Shown: one piece after another, positions 22,826 through 32,848 of the stretch
Layout: each line of letters opens with the position of its first letter
Numbering within the stretch: the first letter of the stretch is position 1
From: Weissella confusa
GTDB taxonomy: Bacteria; Bacillota; Bacilli; Lactobacillales; Lactobacillaceae
Length of the DNA stretch: 64,000 nucleotides
Reading direction: 5' to 3'
NCBI GenBank assembly: GCA_014332815.1
Contig: JACSZT010000002.1
Span: 1-64,000, forward strand
Position numbers and translations under genes: made by a program
Notes under the pieces: model-generated
Databases searched by the model: none
The model's input: the letters and a program-made list of their open reading frames with translations, nothing else
Told to the model about the DNA's origin: nothing

Positions 22826-22854
22826 ATAATACCAAGTATTTCACACCTTGGCAA
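22826..22854 (-). promoter_or_regulatory. Promoter of the second Tyr-Gln tRNA pair
   Basis: TTGCCA and TATTAT with a 17-bp spacer, a short distance upstream of tRNA-Tyr in the same block. Confidence 0.7.
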
Positions 22855-22884
22855 CCCCTTTTTCAAAATTAGTTTTGAAACGAC

Positions 22885-22920
22885 AAAAAAGGCAACATTT
22901 CCGAGTAAGAAATGTTGCCT
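22885..22920 (-). terminator. Terminator of the DHA2 exporter
   Basis: AGGCAACATTTC and GAAATGTTGCCT with a T run on the minus strand. Confidence 0.75.
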
Positions 22921-22927
22921 AATCAAT

Positions 22928-23010
22928 ATGTTTATTATTAGTCGTGCTTACGTTCACGCATGAACACTTCGCCGCCGATCTTAAAACAAGCAATTGTGTA
23001 CAAAAAAAGC
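22928..23010 (-). tRNA. tRNA-Tyr (GUA), split across two blocks as supplied
   Basis: The 5' half (41 nt, ending CTGTAAA in the anticodon loop) lies at 22,771-22,811 and the 3' half (TCCATTCCTTCGGG onward) at 23,125-23,166. Flipping the two blocks joins them into a sequence that matches the intact copy at 18,415 through the loop without gap or overlap. This is an RNA-level proof of the 22,968/22,969 block boundary. Confidence 0.93.
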
Positions 23011-23044
23011 CGGCAAGCGTATTCGCTCACCGACTTCCATCAGC

Positions 23045-23115
23045 TGGGATAGCTGGATTCGAACCAGCGATACACGGTACCAAAAACCGATGCCTTACCA
23101 CTTGGCCATATCCCA
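23045..23115 (-). tRNA. tRNA-Gln (anticodon UUG), second copy
   Basis: Same sequence as the copy at 18,506. After restoration it directly follows the second tRNA-Tyr and precedes a GC-rich hairpin with a T run. Confidence 0.95.
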
Positions 23116-23171
23116 ATGATGCGATGGGGGCTATAGGATTCGAACCTATGAACCCGAAGGAATGGAAAAAG

Positions 23172-23330
23172 AGCATAAAGAAATGGTTTTCGGCAGGCGT
23201 TTACTTCAAACGCATCTTCACCGCGCCGAAGATGAGATAACCAAAAAAGCACAGAATATACGAGATAACAAAACTCCCCACGAGAAACCTTTCGACCACT
23301 AAAGGAATCACCAGAAGCATTAGCGTATAG
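23172..23330 (-). CDS. Small two-helix membrane protein, unrecognised
   Basis: The product has 52 residues, MKQLVKNIIVYTLMLLVIPL, with a second hydrophobic stretch VISYILCFFGYLIFG and a basic end VKMRLK. It sits between two tRNA loci. No clear family; ribosome site weak. Confidence 0.5.
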
Positions 23331-23440
23331 ACAATGATGTTTTTTACCAATTGTTTCATCTCAGTGTACCATATTCCGGTATACCGCTTCTCAGCGCAAC
23401 AAAAAAGGCAGCAAGCAAACGCTCACCGCCTTCATTTAGC

Positions 23441-23511
23441 TGGGATAGCTGGATTCGAACCAGCGATACACGGTACCAAAAACCGATGCCTTACCACTTG
23501 GCCATATCCCA
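23441..23511 (-). tRNA. tRNA-Gln (anticodon UUG), third copy
   Basis: Identical acceptor, anticodon and T-arms to the other two copies. It stands alone with its own promoter and terminator-like hairpin. Confidence 0.95.
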
Positions 23512-23531
23512 ATGATTTTTCAACAGAAAAT

Positions 23532-23560
23532 ATAATACAACTGCTTACAAAAAGTGTCAA
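23532..23560 (-). promoter_or_regulatory. Consensus promoter of the single tRNA-Gln
   Basis: TTGACA and TATTAT with a 17-bp spacer, about 20 bp before the tRNA in the same block. Confidence 0.8.
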
Positions 23561-23603
23561 GCTTTGTGCGAACGATACCACCGGTGCTTGGTTCCCATCC
23601 CAT

Positions 23604-24350
23604 ACTGATGATAGAATCTGCCAAATGATTAAGAACATTGACAATTTAATTGAAACATTGAAGTCTGGCCCTTTTACCCGATTACGAGCGCGTGCCTTCA
23701 GATCATAATTAGTTAGCATAACCCTTTTTCCTCATAAATAATCGTTTTAATACATTATACCAACATCAACAATTGTGCTGCGTCCCCAGAACTTTAGTCC
23801 ATCAGCAAATGGTTGCTCAGGTACTTCCTTGTTGCGACCCCATTCAACGAATGCCCACATAGCGCCCAACCCAAAGACACCAAAAGCAATTTCACCAACC
23901 ATGTTAGTCGTGAATAGGCGGAACAAAAATTGTAGTGACTCACCGAACGTCATCGTCTAGCGCAACTTGTAGCCTGCCATCAACTCTTGTGAGCGAAGCA
24001 AGTATTCAGACAAGTTCGTGATTTCAACACCTTGCTTGTGGTCTTCTGCGTAAATCAATGGTGCTTGTGAGTAACCGAATGACTTAACGATTCCCGGGAT
24101 AATCAAAACCAACGTCCACAAGAATGTAAATAGGAAACGTAGTCCTAGTAGCACATTCTATTATAGTTCATCATCTTCATCTGATGTTGATGCGGTGTAC
24201 GTTGCGCGGGCCCCGTAACGACGTTCACGCGTTAATTCAATGTAGAATTCCGCCATCGTTGCGTTGTAGTATGGCACAACATAAATTGCTGCCAAACCAA
24301 ACGTCAACGCCACCAAAATCCACCAACCGATAAAGCTCAATTGTAGCCAG
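23604..24350 (-). CDS. DUF975 integral membrane protein
   Basis: The 248-residue protein starts MLTNYDLKARARNRVKG and has several helices, with RFLFTFLWTLVLIIPGIVKSF and YSQAPLIYAEDHKQG, both typical of DUF975. The acidic tail is STSDEDDEL. Role unknown, likely structural in the membrane. Confidence 0.8.
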
Positions 24351-24419
24351 AACTTCTTGGCAGAAGCGTTTTGAATTAAAATGCTCCCAACAATTGTTTC
24401 CATCCAGCGTTCAGCCGGC

Positions 24420-25082
24420 CACCAACGTTGTGGTCCCATTTGATTATAAAGTTGTTGATACAACCCACGAATATCCAGCGTCTTCATCTCTCAAATCTCA
24501 CTTTTCCAATAATAAAAGGCTAGAGTTTATACCCTAACCTTTTTACTTACTCTATCGAGCTTTTGCAGTTCCGTTAGATCAAAATCATATTCCGCGAAGA
24601 ACTGCAACGAGGCCCGCAAGTACTTTGCCTTGCTGCGATACAAGCCAGCCTCAAAAATCAGCTGTTCCAGCTCTTCCTGAGACATGGCCATTAAAGTAGC
24701 TGGATCGAAATTCGTTTCGCGCCCAACCTTTTCAATAACTGGGTCAACCCTGAAGTCAGAATTCATCATCACAACCTTTTGAACCTTTTCATAGGTCAGC
24801 TTTTCTGGGCCACCCAAGAAGTTCATCAAACGGCGTGAATAGGAATCCGCGATAAATTGTGCCCGGCCAAAAATGTAAACCAGCCAAACGTCGGCGGTCT
24901 CATTACCAATCCCCGACACTGCGCGGATACGCTTACGCAACGTTGGTCCGAGTTTCACGCGCGGTGGCCGTATTTTTTTATAACTTGCGATTTTTCTAGC
25001 CATAGCACCCTCCTAAAATTGTTCTAATAGTTTGTCAGATAGATTGGCATCCTTGAGCCAGCTCGTCAAAAATTGCTCACGA
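24420..25082 (-). CDS. HhH-GPD DNA glycosylase (endonuclease III-like)
   Basis: The product has 220 residues. It has MKTLDIRGLYQQLYNQMG, ETIVGSILIQNASAK, FEAGLYRSKAKYL, a helix-hairpin-helix VSGIGNETADVWLVY, and the catalytic aspartate region FIADSYSRRLMNFLG. It resembles the endonuclease III relatives lacking an iron-sulfur cluster. It would excise damaged bases. The next gene follows after 9 bp. Confidence 0.82.
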
Positions 25083-25091
25083 TTGCGCAAA

Positions 25092-25973
25092 TACAACTTA
25101 CCAAACTCATCGATCAAGGCGTGGAATTCACGGGCTTCATCCGGTGCAACATCCGGTTCCGTCACGCGGGCAGCGTTTTGCTGAATAAATTGTTGCCAGA
25201 TGCGACGGCTCGCAACCTCTTCGTGATCCAAGAAGCCAATCGTCACCTTTTGGTCCGCCTTCGGGTGCTGATATGGCTGATAGATATCCGCACGCGTGTC
25301 GGTCACCGCAACACGAATCGCAAACCCTGCATCTTGGTTACGCACACCGGCGACAATTTTACGCACCCAATCGCCTACTTCAGAGGCTTGTTCCAAAAAT
25401 TGCGTTTGAAGCACGGGCATCTTTTGCCAATTACCACCTAAACGTTGTGCGACACGCAGCACTTGAAAAGCTGGCTTCTCGTGCGCCACAAAACTCACGT
25501 ATACACTGGCTGAATGACGCGCTGATTGTACGCTCACCAAAAGTGTCTGACGCACAGCCAGCAAACCACTCTTCAACAACGTTTGTGCGACAGCAACGTG
25601 CTCATCAGACAAACCATCGTGATGCTCACCTTCACTAACCAGCCAGTGCTTACCACGTTTTTCAAGTTGTTGCTTTAGTCCCGGTTGTGACCACCAACGG
25701 AGCCACGTATACATTTGGAACGTGAACGGTTGGAAGGCTACCTTCGTCGGCAACTTCAAAGCTTGCCGACGCTTGGTGTGCTTCGTTGTAAATTGGCCCA
25801 GCGTATCCGCACTCGGTTCCGTCAACAATTCATCTGATTGCCAAACGCTTGCCTCACCGTAACTTTGCGCGAATTGCGTCTCGTAATAACGGGCAAAGTA
25901 ATTCATCAAGGCGATACCTGTATCACTGACGACCACTTAACTCTTCAATCATTAAGGGGTTGATTTCCAAATT
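25092..25973 (-). CDS. Protein of unknown function between a DNA glycosylase and sprT
   Basis: The 293-residue protein starts MARKIASYKKIRPPRVKL after AGGAGGG. It contains [38 protein letters not shown] and [18 protein letters not shown], and ends [12 protein letters not shown]. It is rich in W, R and Q, has no membrane segment and no motif I recognise. Its TGA overlaps the sprT ATG, so translation is coupled. Confidence 0.7.
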
Positions 25974-26443
25974 ATGTGTCTGTAACACATAGCGACCACC
26001 TGTCGTGCGCAAGCGACGGTTGAACGTCGCCTTGTGGACAAAAGGTCGCCCAAAATCAGCTAGCGATACCTGTTCGACCAATGCTTGTAGTTCTGAATCG
26101 GTCATCGCCAGCGATCTCCTCGATAATTTTTGGGTTTTACAAGTATAAATCCAATAATGCTTCGGTTGTTTGCGCACCTTGGCCTTGGATGTCGCCGGCG
26201 CATAACGTAAACCGGCAATGCGTTGTAATTCAGTTTGGAAATACCGGTCTTTGTGTTGATATGGCAAACCTTGAATGTGATTGTGGTAGTGCACCAATTC
26301 ATGCTTAATGACCCCAATCAAATTCTGCTCATCGAATGTCAGTTGGCACGAAGAAACGGAAGTTCTCCATGAATACTCACCTCTAATTTAGAATTTGTGA
26401 TTAGTATAACAAAGCAACCAACCTTAGTCACCAATTTTTAATT
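25970..26443 (-). CDS. sprT: SprT-like metalloprotease family protein
   Basis: The 157-residue protein has the zinc motif [13 protein letters not shown] (HExxH) and [13 protein letters not shown]-terminal zinc ribbon holds YWIYTC and YACGKCGAPI. SprT relatives act on proteins near DNA; function in lactic acid bacteria is not established. Confidence 0.85.
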
Positions 26444-26496
26444 CACCAGTGAGGCGGATTGGCGCACCACATTTTCCGCAGGCATAGCGTAATTCA

Positions 26497-27675
26497 TTAA
26501 GTCGCCGTTGCCGATAAATTTCATGGCCATTCACCTTCACGTACTGAATCAATACGTGGGTTTGGCTCAACGCCGGCCAATTCAGTCACTTCAAAGTCAC
26601 TCAATTGGTTCATAACACGCTCGTACAAACCTGAACGCTTGATTGATCCACCCCCGTAGACAACCAAAACGTGCTTACCAAACTTTGCAAGTGCCTCTGG
26701 CAATTCGCTCAAACGGTCGCGACCGAAACGCATTTCTGTTCCCGTTGCTGACAACGTCAAAATGTCGACCAATGGCAAGGCCATGTCGATCAATGATGGG
26801 TTCTTAACAAGATCCCAAGCATCCCCATCGTAAGGAACACTAGCTGCGATAACCTTAGAAGCGTCCACAACTGATCCACCACCAACAGCCAAGATAACAT
26901 CAATCTTGTTGTCGCGGGCCAACTTAAACAAGTCAACGTTAGCTGTACGGGCAAAGTATTGCTCAAACAAGTGGCTCAAGATGTCTGATGAACCAGCAGC
27001 CGTTTGCCACTTTGATACAGTTTGCGTCTCTGCTGGGTCCAAGAATGATACTTGTGGAATCAAGTTCATGCCTGTCGTACCCAACTTTTCGTTCGTCTCC
27101 ATGTTTGAGATAACAGCGTTACGGTCGTCGTAGAAGGCTGACAATTCGTGCTCAATTGGGTGAACAGTCCAACCAACTGGCTTTCCAGCGTTTTCCAAAC
27201 CGTTCAAAGCCAATGATGATGCCCACATCAATTCGGCATGTGACTCGTAGTTATCAGGCTCGTTGAACGCAATAGGTCCGTGCTTGATAACAACCTTCAT
27301 CAAGGCTTCAGCCAAGAAGTCTTACAACGTCATTGGAATATCCATTGATTGGTACCAAGCAATGGTCTTGCGGATGGCATCCTTGGCAACAGCCATGTCA
27401 TCATCCCCTTGCAAGCCCCAAACGTTACGACCGTATTGGGCAAACTTAGGCGCCGTCTTCTCGTCCAATGCGTATTCCATCCAACGTGGCGTCAAGATAG
27501 CCAAACCAACACCGTGTGTGACACGTACACAGTTATTAACTGTGTACGTCATAATTTTATATTTAGCTTAATCAACCACTGGGGCCGTCATTGAAGCACG
27601 CAAAACGGCTTCAACATCAGCGGGTTGCATTGGTGCGTAAACACCTTGCGTCAAACCACCGTGCTCAACTGCTGC
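26497..27675 (-). CDS. Iron-containing alcohol dehydrogenase
   Basis: This 392-residue family III dehydrogenase has [19 protein letters not shown], the nucleotide-binding VLAVGGGSVVDASKVIA, LTLSATGTEM, metal-ligand histidines in VGWTVHPIEHELSAFYD and VTHGVGLAILTPRWM, and the end MTAPVVD. It resembles the BDH/YqhD-type NADPH-dependent enzymes that reduce aldehydes. It may recycle cofactors in heterofermentation. Confidence 0.88.
27523..27549. terminator. Perfect palindrome after the alcohol dehydrogenase
   Basis: GTACACAGTTA and TAACTGTGTAC with a central AT form a full palindrome. Terminator or operator; the T run is short. Confidence 0.45.
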
Positions 27676-27826
27676 TGCAGCCATCACGTCAAGCTTTGAC
27701 TCATCGATGCCAACTTCAGTAAGTGAAAGACAATGACGCCGATTACCGCAATCGCTCGCAGACCGTCAAAGCCAGTAATATACCGTGGCTTATTACTACT
27801 ATTTTGCCCCATTTATTATTCTCTTC

Positions 27827-29716
27827 CTAAAGTCCCAACTAACATTTACAAAACTAAGTTCTATGATACCGTTATATGCCAGTGTGTTTCAAGTGAAGAC
27901 AGCTATGTGTAAAGAAAGCCAATCATCGTCGCTGTCGCAAACAGCATCACAACTAGCGCCGGGTACAATCGTTTGATACGGCGACGGTAAAACCCAAGTA
28001 AATCAATGCGCCCATTGCGATCAAATTCTTGAATTAACAAGTCTGTAATCAAATACCCCGACAACACAAAAAATAACGGCACGCCTAGCCAACCACCGAC
28101 TAGATGCTCAGGCCATACTGCAAAGACCACAAGTGGCCAAACTAGATAAAACTGCCCTTCAATTGACAATGACCACAAGTGGGTAAACGGCGAAGCACCA
28201 CCCCATGAATCAAAATATGAATCACCATGCTTCGTTGCCCAAATATTGTAGACATACGTCATATTCGTCAAGATAATTGCTCGTAAGTTATACAGCAAAT
28301 CACGGGCGAATAAGGTCAATTTCATGTGATTTGATGGCCATGCAAAGGCCAAGGCAGTTCCTAATAGCACCGCAAACATGCGCGTGTCAGACCCATAATA
28401 GGTACGGTTAATGTTCGCCGGATCGTAGAAAATACCCATCAAGATAGCTGATACAACTGCCAATCCCAACAGCGATGCTGCAATCGAGCTACGCTTAATC
28501 TTCAACGCCAAGTTATCGAGGACCTTACTCAAAAATGAAGCCGGATGTGCCGTAATCGCAATCAAGCCCGTCACCATCAAAGTGAACACAAACATCAAGC
28601 CCATGTACGTTGCTTCCCACTGACCGTTCAACCAAAACAAGCCAACCAACGTAAAGGCCAATGAAATTGCACCCAACACATTCAAATTTCGGTTCGCCTT
28701 TGGCTTTAATTCTGGCTTCTTGAAACGACGGAAGACATTTTCCACATAGCGATAACTCACTTCGGCGATTCCAAGCACCACTGCAATCTTAATCACATTC
28801 ATCAAGAATGAATCATTTTGATGCGTGAACTTGTCAAAGAACACGAAGACCGGCAACTGATACAAGTAAATACTGTATGAACGCGTCCCAAGATAGTTCA
28901 ACGGCTTATTTTTATTGGCATCCGCAATCTTATTCTTGTTGGTATTCAAACGCTTTTGCAGTTCTGTCTTAGGTCGCGCACTCCCTGCTTCCTTAGCTGA
29001 AACTGCATTCACAGTTCCCAACATAAATACCGCTGCAATTCCGGCCATAATCTTGGCCGATTTGCTTTGGAAGAAATGCGCCATTTTTGGCTCACCTGGT
29101 TGCAAGAAATCAGGCGCCACGTCAACCATGACCGAATCACCGACCGCTGTCACTGACAGGTCCTTAATTGCCGCATATTCTTTATCCGTTAAGCCGTATT
29201 TTTGAGCCAACGGATCAGAACCAGTTGTCGTTGCGCTGCTTGAAGAACTAGACTTGGCCGACTTCTTGTTAGCCTTGTTGTCCTTCTTAGCTGCTTCAAG
29301 CGCGCAGTAAACATTACGATTACCGATAATCTGCATGATTTGGTCAAACACATTTTGCCCAATCGCGCCGTTTGTCCCAATCGAAACCACAACGTTTGGT
29401 GCCAAAAGCCCCTTATTAACATATGACTGCAACACAGTTGGCACAACATAAGGTTGACGGCCAACCGATGCATCAGCCACTGTATTTGGCATCAATTCTT
29501 GGATATCCTTCGCAATCAAAGCTGCATATTGGACAGACCCAGCTGAGTTAGGGTGAACATGGTCACCACCAAGCCAATCGCCGTGGTCCTTAACCAAATT
29601 TGCCCAATCAACAATGTGCAAATTGGGATGCTTGTCTTTCTGTTGCTCTAGGAATTGGTTATTGGCTTGCACCCATGAACGATCGGCATAACCGTTTACG
29701 TCAGCCAACAAGCGTA
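27827..29716 (-). CDS. OatA-like peptidoglycan O-acetyltransferase
   Basis: The 629-residue protein has an N-terminal acyltransferase-3 domain of about 10 helices, opening MGQNSSNKPRYITGFDGLRA, with FYRRRIKRLYPALV and LWSLSIEGQFYLVWPL. A C-terminal SGNH-type esterase domain outside the membrane has TAVGDSVMVD, SIGTNGAI and GGDHVHPNSAGS. OatA acetylates MurNAc and gives lysozyme resistance. The serine- and lysine-rich linker is low complexity. Confidence 0.85.
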
Positions 29717-29781
29717 CGTCATTTAAAAAATGATCCAATTGTTCTGCATACTCTTCAGTCGCCATACCGTCACCTTTATCC

Positions 29782-29805
29782 TTTACCGGTTAATTAACCA
29801 GTTAA
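29782..29805. promoter_or_regulatory. Two adjacent AdcR boxes upstream of the adc operon
   Basis: TTAACCAGTTAA (29,794-29,805) matches the zinc-repressor AdcR consensus TTAACYRGTTAA exactly. Directly next to it is TTTACCGGTTAA with one mismatch. After restoration they lie about 25 bp before the adcR start. Confidence 0.8.
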
Positions 29806-29833
29806 GAATAACACACGTGACAAAAAATTAGCA

Positions 29834-30301
29834 AGTTTAAATATAAAAAAAGCGCCGACTTTTACGTCAGCGCTTAGCGTTACTATTGATTTTTTGCAGG
29901 CACCACATTGACCATTGGATCATCAACTGTTTTGAGCCCCTTCATCGCCTTAGTAATCGCGGCGGCCGACACATGCAAGGCATGCGCGAGTTCTGTGTTG
30001 GTTTGTGGTCCGTTTTGGGCCAGCAACATCAACACGTGGCCTTGGGTCGTCGTAATGGGTGAATTTGCATCCCCCAACAAAATCTCACGTTGATTATCAT
30101 GATTTCCTCCATTTAGTCGATCAGCAACCAACGTCAAAAAGTGACTAATCGTTGTTTGATCCTGTTCCGTAAAGACAGCAAAAACACTTTGATACTCAGA
30201 TAACGTTTCACGGTGGCGTTGCGCATGGGCCGTCGCCATCGAAATGCCTAACGTCGTCAATGACCAACGTGACACACGCCCATCATCAGGGTCATAATGC
30301 T
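29834..30301 (-). CDS. adcR: MarR-family zinc-responsive repressor AdcR/ZitR
   Basis: The product has 155 residues, MATEEYAEQLDHFLNDVRLL. Its winged helix shows TTTQGHVLMLLAQNGPQTN and ELAHALHVSAAAITKAMKGL. The glutamates and histidines near the N-terminus and in ATAHAQRHRETL fit the zinc sites of AdcR. It heads an adcRACB operon and the adjacent AdcR boxes imply autoregulation by zinc. Its stop overlaps adcA. Confidence 0.88.
29844..29875 (-). terminator. Terminator of the OatA-like gene
   Basis: AGCGCCGAC and GTCAGCGCT pair, with seven T on the minus strand. Confidence 0.75.
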
Positions 30302-31262
30302 CGTGACCGAACCTTGGTTACCCAACACCGCTTTCGCCATTTCGCCGTAACTATCTAAACTCGCGATAACCTTAATCTTACCGGTTTGGTCAGCCTTTTC
30401 CGTTCGGCTAATGCTCGTGAAGATAACCATACCAATCATACCAACAACGGCAACGGCAGGAATCGCCAACAGCCATGGGTGCTTCTTATTGTGATCGTGG
30501 TCATGTTCGCCCTCAAAATCGTATAACTTGGCCAAGTTAATTGCCTTAGCATCAGTGTTTTGCTTAGCGAAATTCACGCTCCAGTTATCAAAACCACCAC
30601 CATTTGAAATGATGACATTGGCCTTTTGATAGATTTTCGCATCAGCTGAAGTTGGCTCAAATTCGTGCGGATCCATATCAGGCTTGTCCATTAAATCAGT
30701 CAAGGTTGCCAAATATTTATCCGCATTCTTTTGGAAATAAGTGCGCTCACTTGGTTCTAACTTACTATAAGTCTTAACAAGCTGCTTTGACAAGCGCGTC
30801 GCCACATCCGTCTTATACCAGAAGTGCTCGTTACCGGTTTCTTCTTCTTCGTGAGCATGGTCGTGTGACTCAGCGTCTTCATGTTCAAATACCTCGCCAT
30901 CATCGATTGCCGCATTCCAATTGCGAATATCTTCAGGGGTTGGGTCTTGGTGTTCATTGACCGCCTTCGAGAATGATTGATTCAAGACATTGGCGCCTAA
31001 ATCAATCAAGGTGTTATCAAAGACCGGCTCAGTCGCCATGACGTTCTTTCCTTGCAAGTCTCGCTTAACCTGTTGTTGCATAGCGCATGTTTGAGCCAGT
31101 TAATAATGTCATTTCTTCAATGCCTCGTCTAATGCCTTCAATTGATCGTATTGCCATTCAGCGTATGTCTTACCGGCTGGCTTCGTTTCTGTCGCTTGGA
31201 CAACCGGCACACCATGTTCCTTTGCATAGGTCATCGCTTGCTTCGCCAACTTACCCGTTGAC
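30291..31262 (-). CDS. adcA: Zinc ABC transporter substrate-binding protein AdcA
   Basis: The 323-residue protein has an N-terminal membrane segment (WLLAIPAVAVVGMIGMVIF), then VIASLDSYGEMAKAVLG, DPHEFEPTSADAKI, and a His/Glu-rich loop HEDAESHDHAHEEEE typical of zinc-binding cluster A-I proteins. It lacks a lipobox cysteine, so it is probably anchored by the helix. It ends DQLKALDEALKK. Confidence 0.9.
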
Positions 31263-31954
31263 TGCGGGTTGTAGATAACAACGCGGCACGTAGCTAATCG
31301 CACGTGCCGCTTCGGGTGTTTGCCAGTCAAATTGACCGGCAGAAAGTGGTAACTGGCCTAACAGCGCACGAAGTAACGTTGTTTTTCCAACACCATTATC
31401 ACCAATCAGTGCTAATACGTGCCCATTTTCTAGTTTAAAATCAACGTTTTTGTACAGCCATCGGTCGCCAAATTGCATCCCCTACGCACGTTGTCGCTCA
31501 CCGCCGGAAGCAGTATCAATCCGACTCTTGGCTAGGTTGGTTAAGTGGGTGTCCGCCAAAACATGGCTTAGCTTCTCTTTTTCAGTTGCCGTTAACCACG
31601 GACGCATGCCGTGATCAAAACTCAAAGCCACGAAATCTGAGATACGGAGCGGAAACGCCTGCATATCTGGACGATATTGTGGCGTTAGCAGCAAATAATC
31701 ATCTGCATAGCGCTGAATAATTTCCAAATCGTGACTCACCATAATCACCGTAATGTCATGATGAGTTTGATAATCACGAATCACATCCATTAATTCAAAC
31801 TTCGCGACATTATCCAAATTAGCGGTTGCTTCATCAAGGATTAAGACATTTGGATTTTGTACCAATGCCTGAGCCAAACGATTTCACTCAGCGTGTGCGT
31901 CAAAAACGACATGCGACGCGCAACAACGAAGGTACCAACCACCGCACTCACAAC
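31259..31954 (-). CDS. adcC: Zinc ABC transporter ATP-binding protein AdcC
   Basis: The 231-residue ATPase has Walker A ALIGDNGVGKTTLLRAL, signature SGGERQRA, Walker B NVLILDEATANLD and the switch SHDLEI. It overlaps adcA by 4 bp and adcB by 8 bp. Confidence 0.9.
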
Positions 31955-32729
31955 GGCAATCAGCGTACCGGCCACCAGCGCGTTTTGCATAAATGGATAA
32001 CTAAGCATGATCTTGATTACCTACCTTCAACTTTGAAATGTCGAGATTAGCAATTTCACCAAACTCACTACCTTGGTCGCATTTTTATTTGAGAGTGACA
32101 AGAACGCAATTCCCAAACCAATTGCCACCGCGCTGACGGCCGAAATCAATGATTCAGAACGCTTTTCCTTGATACCTAACTCACCGACGGTCATTGAGGC
32201 AACCACTGAGAACAGTAGCATCCCCACCAACGGTGACCAACTCATAAAGAGGGCAAATGATGCGCCAGCAAAACAGCCTAAGAACGCCACTTCAATCAGT
32301 TGAATGTTCTTCAGACTAAATACTGCCGTGTCATAATCGAATGCATAGTGGCGTAATTGACGGAACATCAATAGGCTAGCTAGTAATACTAGCAATGCCA
32401 AAACGACGACTTCAATCACATCGACGCGACTAATACTAAAGATTGAACCGAATAAAATACCAGTTGCGGCTTATGAGACTGGTAGATTCAGCACATACGA
32501 AAGCACCAACGCTGACCAGACCCCAGCAACTGAAAACAGAACTGCTAGGCCGATAATCTGCCAAACGGTACGTCCCCAACGCATTGCGGCGCTGGCTGGC
32601 AGAATCATCAAGATGAAAATCAACAATGATCCCACGATTTGGGCCGAAACCGCCACCGTTGTTGCCATCTACGTTTGAAACAGTTAGCATATTTGTTTAC
32701 GTTTCCTTTTCTCGTTTTTAATGTCATTG
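31947..32729 (-). CDS. adcB: Zinc ABC transporter permease AdcB
   Basis: The product has 260 residues and about 8 helices: MLSYPFMQNALVAGTLIA, VVGTFVVARRMSFLTHTLSE and ILPASAAMRWGRTVW. It is the ABC-3 family permease that completes AdcABC. Confidence 0.9.
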
Positions 32730-32771
32730 TTTATTATACCGAAATTGTGAACATTTTTGGGAATTGGTTTT

Positions 32772-32803
32772 AAAAAACGGCAACAAGTCGCCTCGTTGCC
32801 GTC
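32772..32803 (-). terminator. Terminator of the adc operon
   Basis: ACGGCAACAAG and CTCGTTGCCGT pair with a T run on the minus strand. Confidence 0.75.
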
Positions 32804-32848
32804 TGATATTTAATTTCGTTTGTATAGTGAAGCAAAATAAATTGCTGC

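Noticed and set aside
29883-30275. MarR-like frame ending VVPAKNQ and an acyltransferase frame beginning MATEEYAEQ
   Set aside because: The ends are swapped between the OatA-like gene and adcR by flipping of one shared block.
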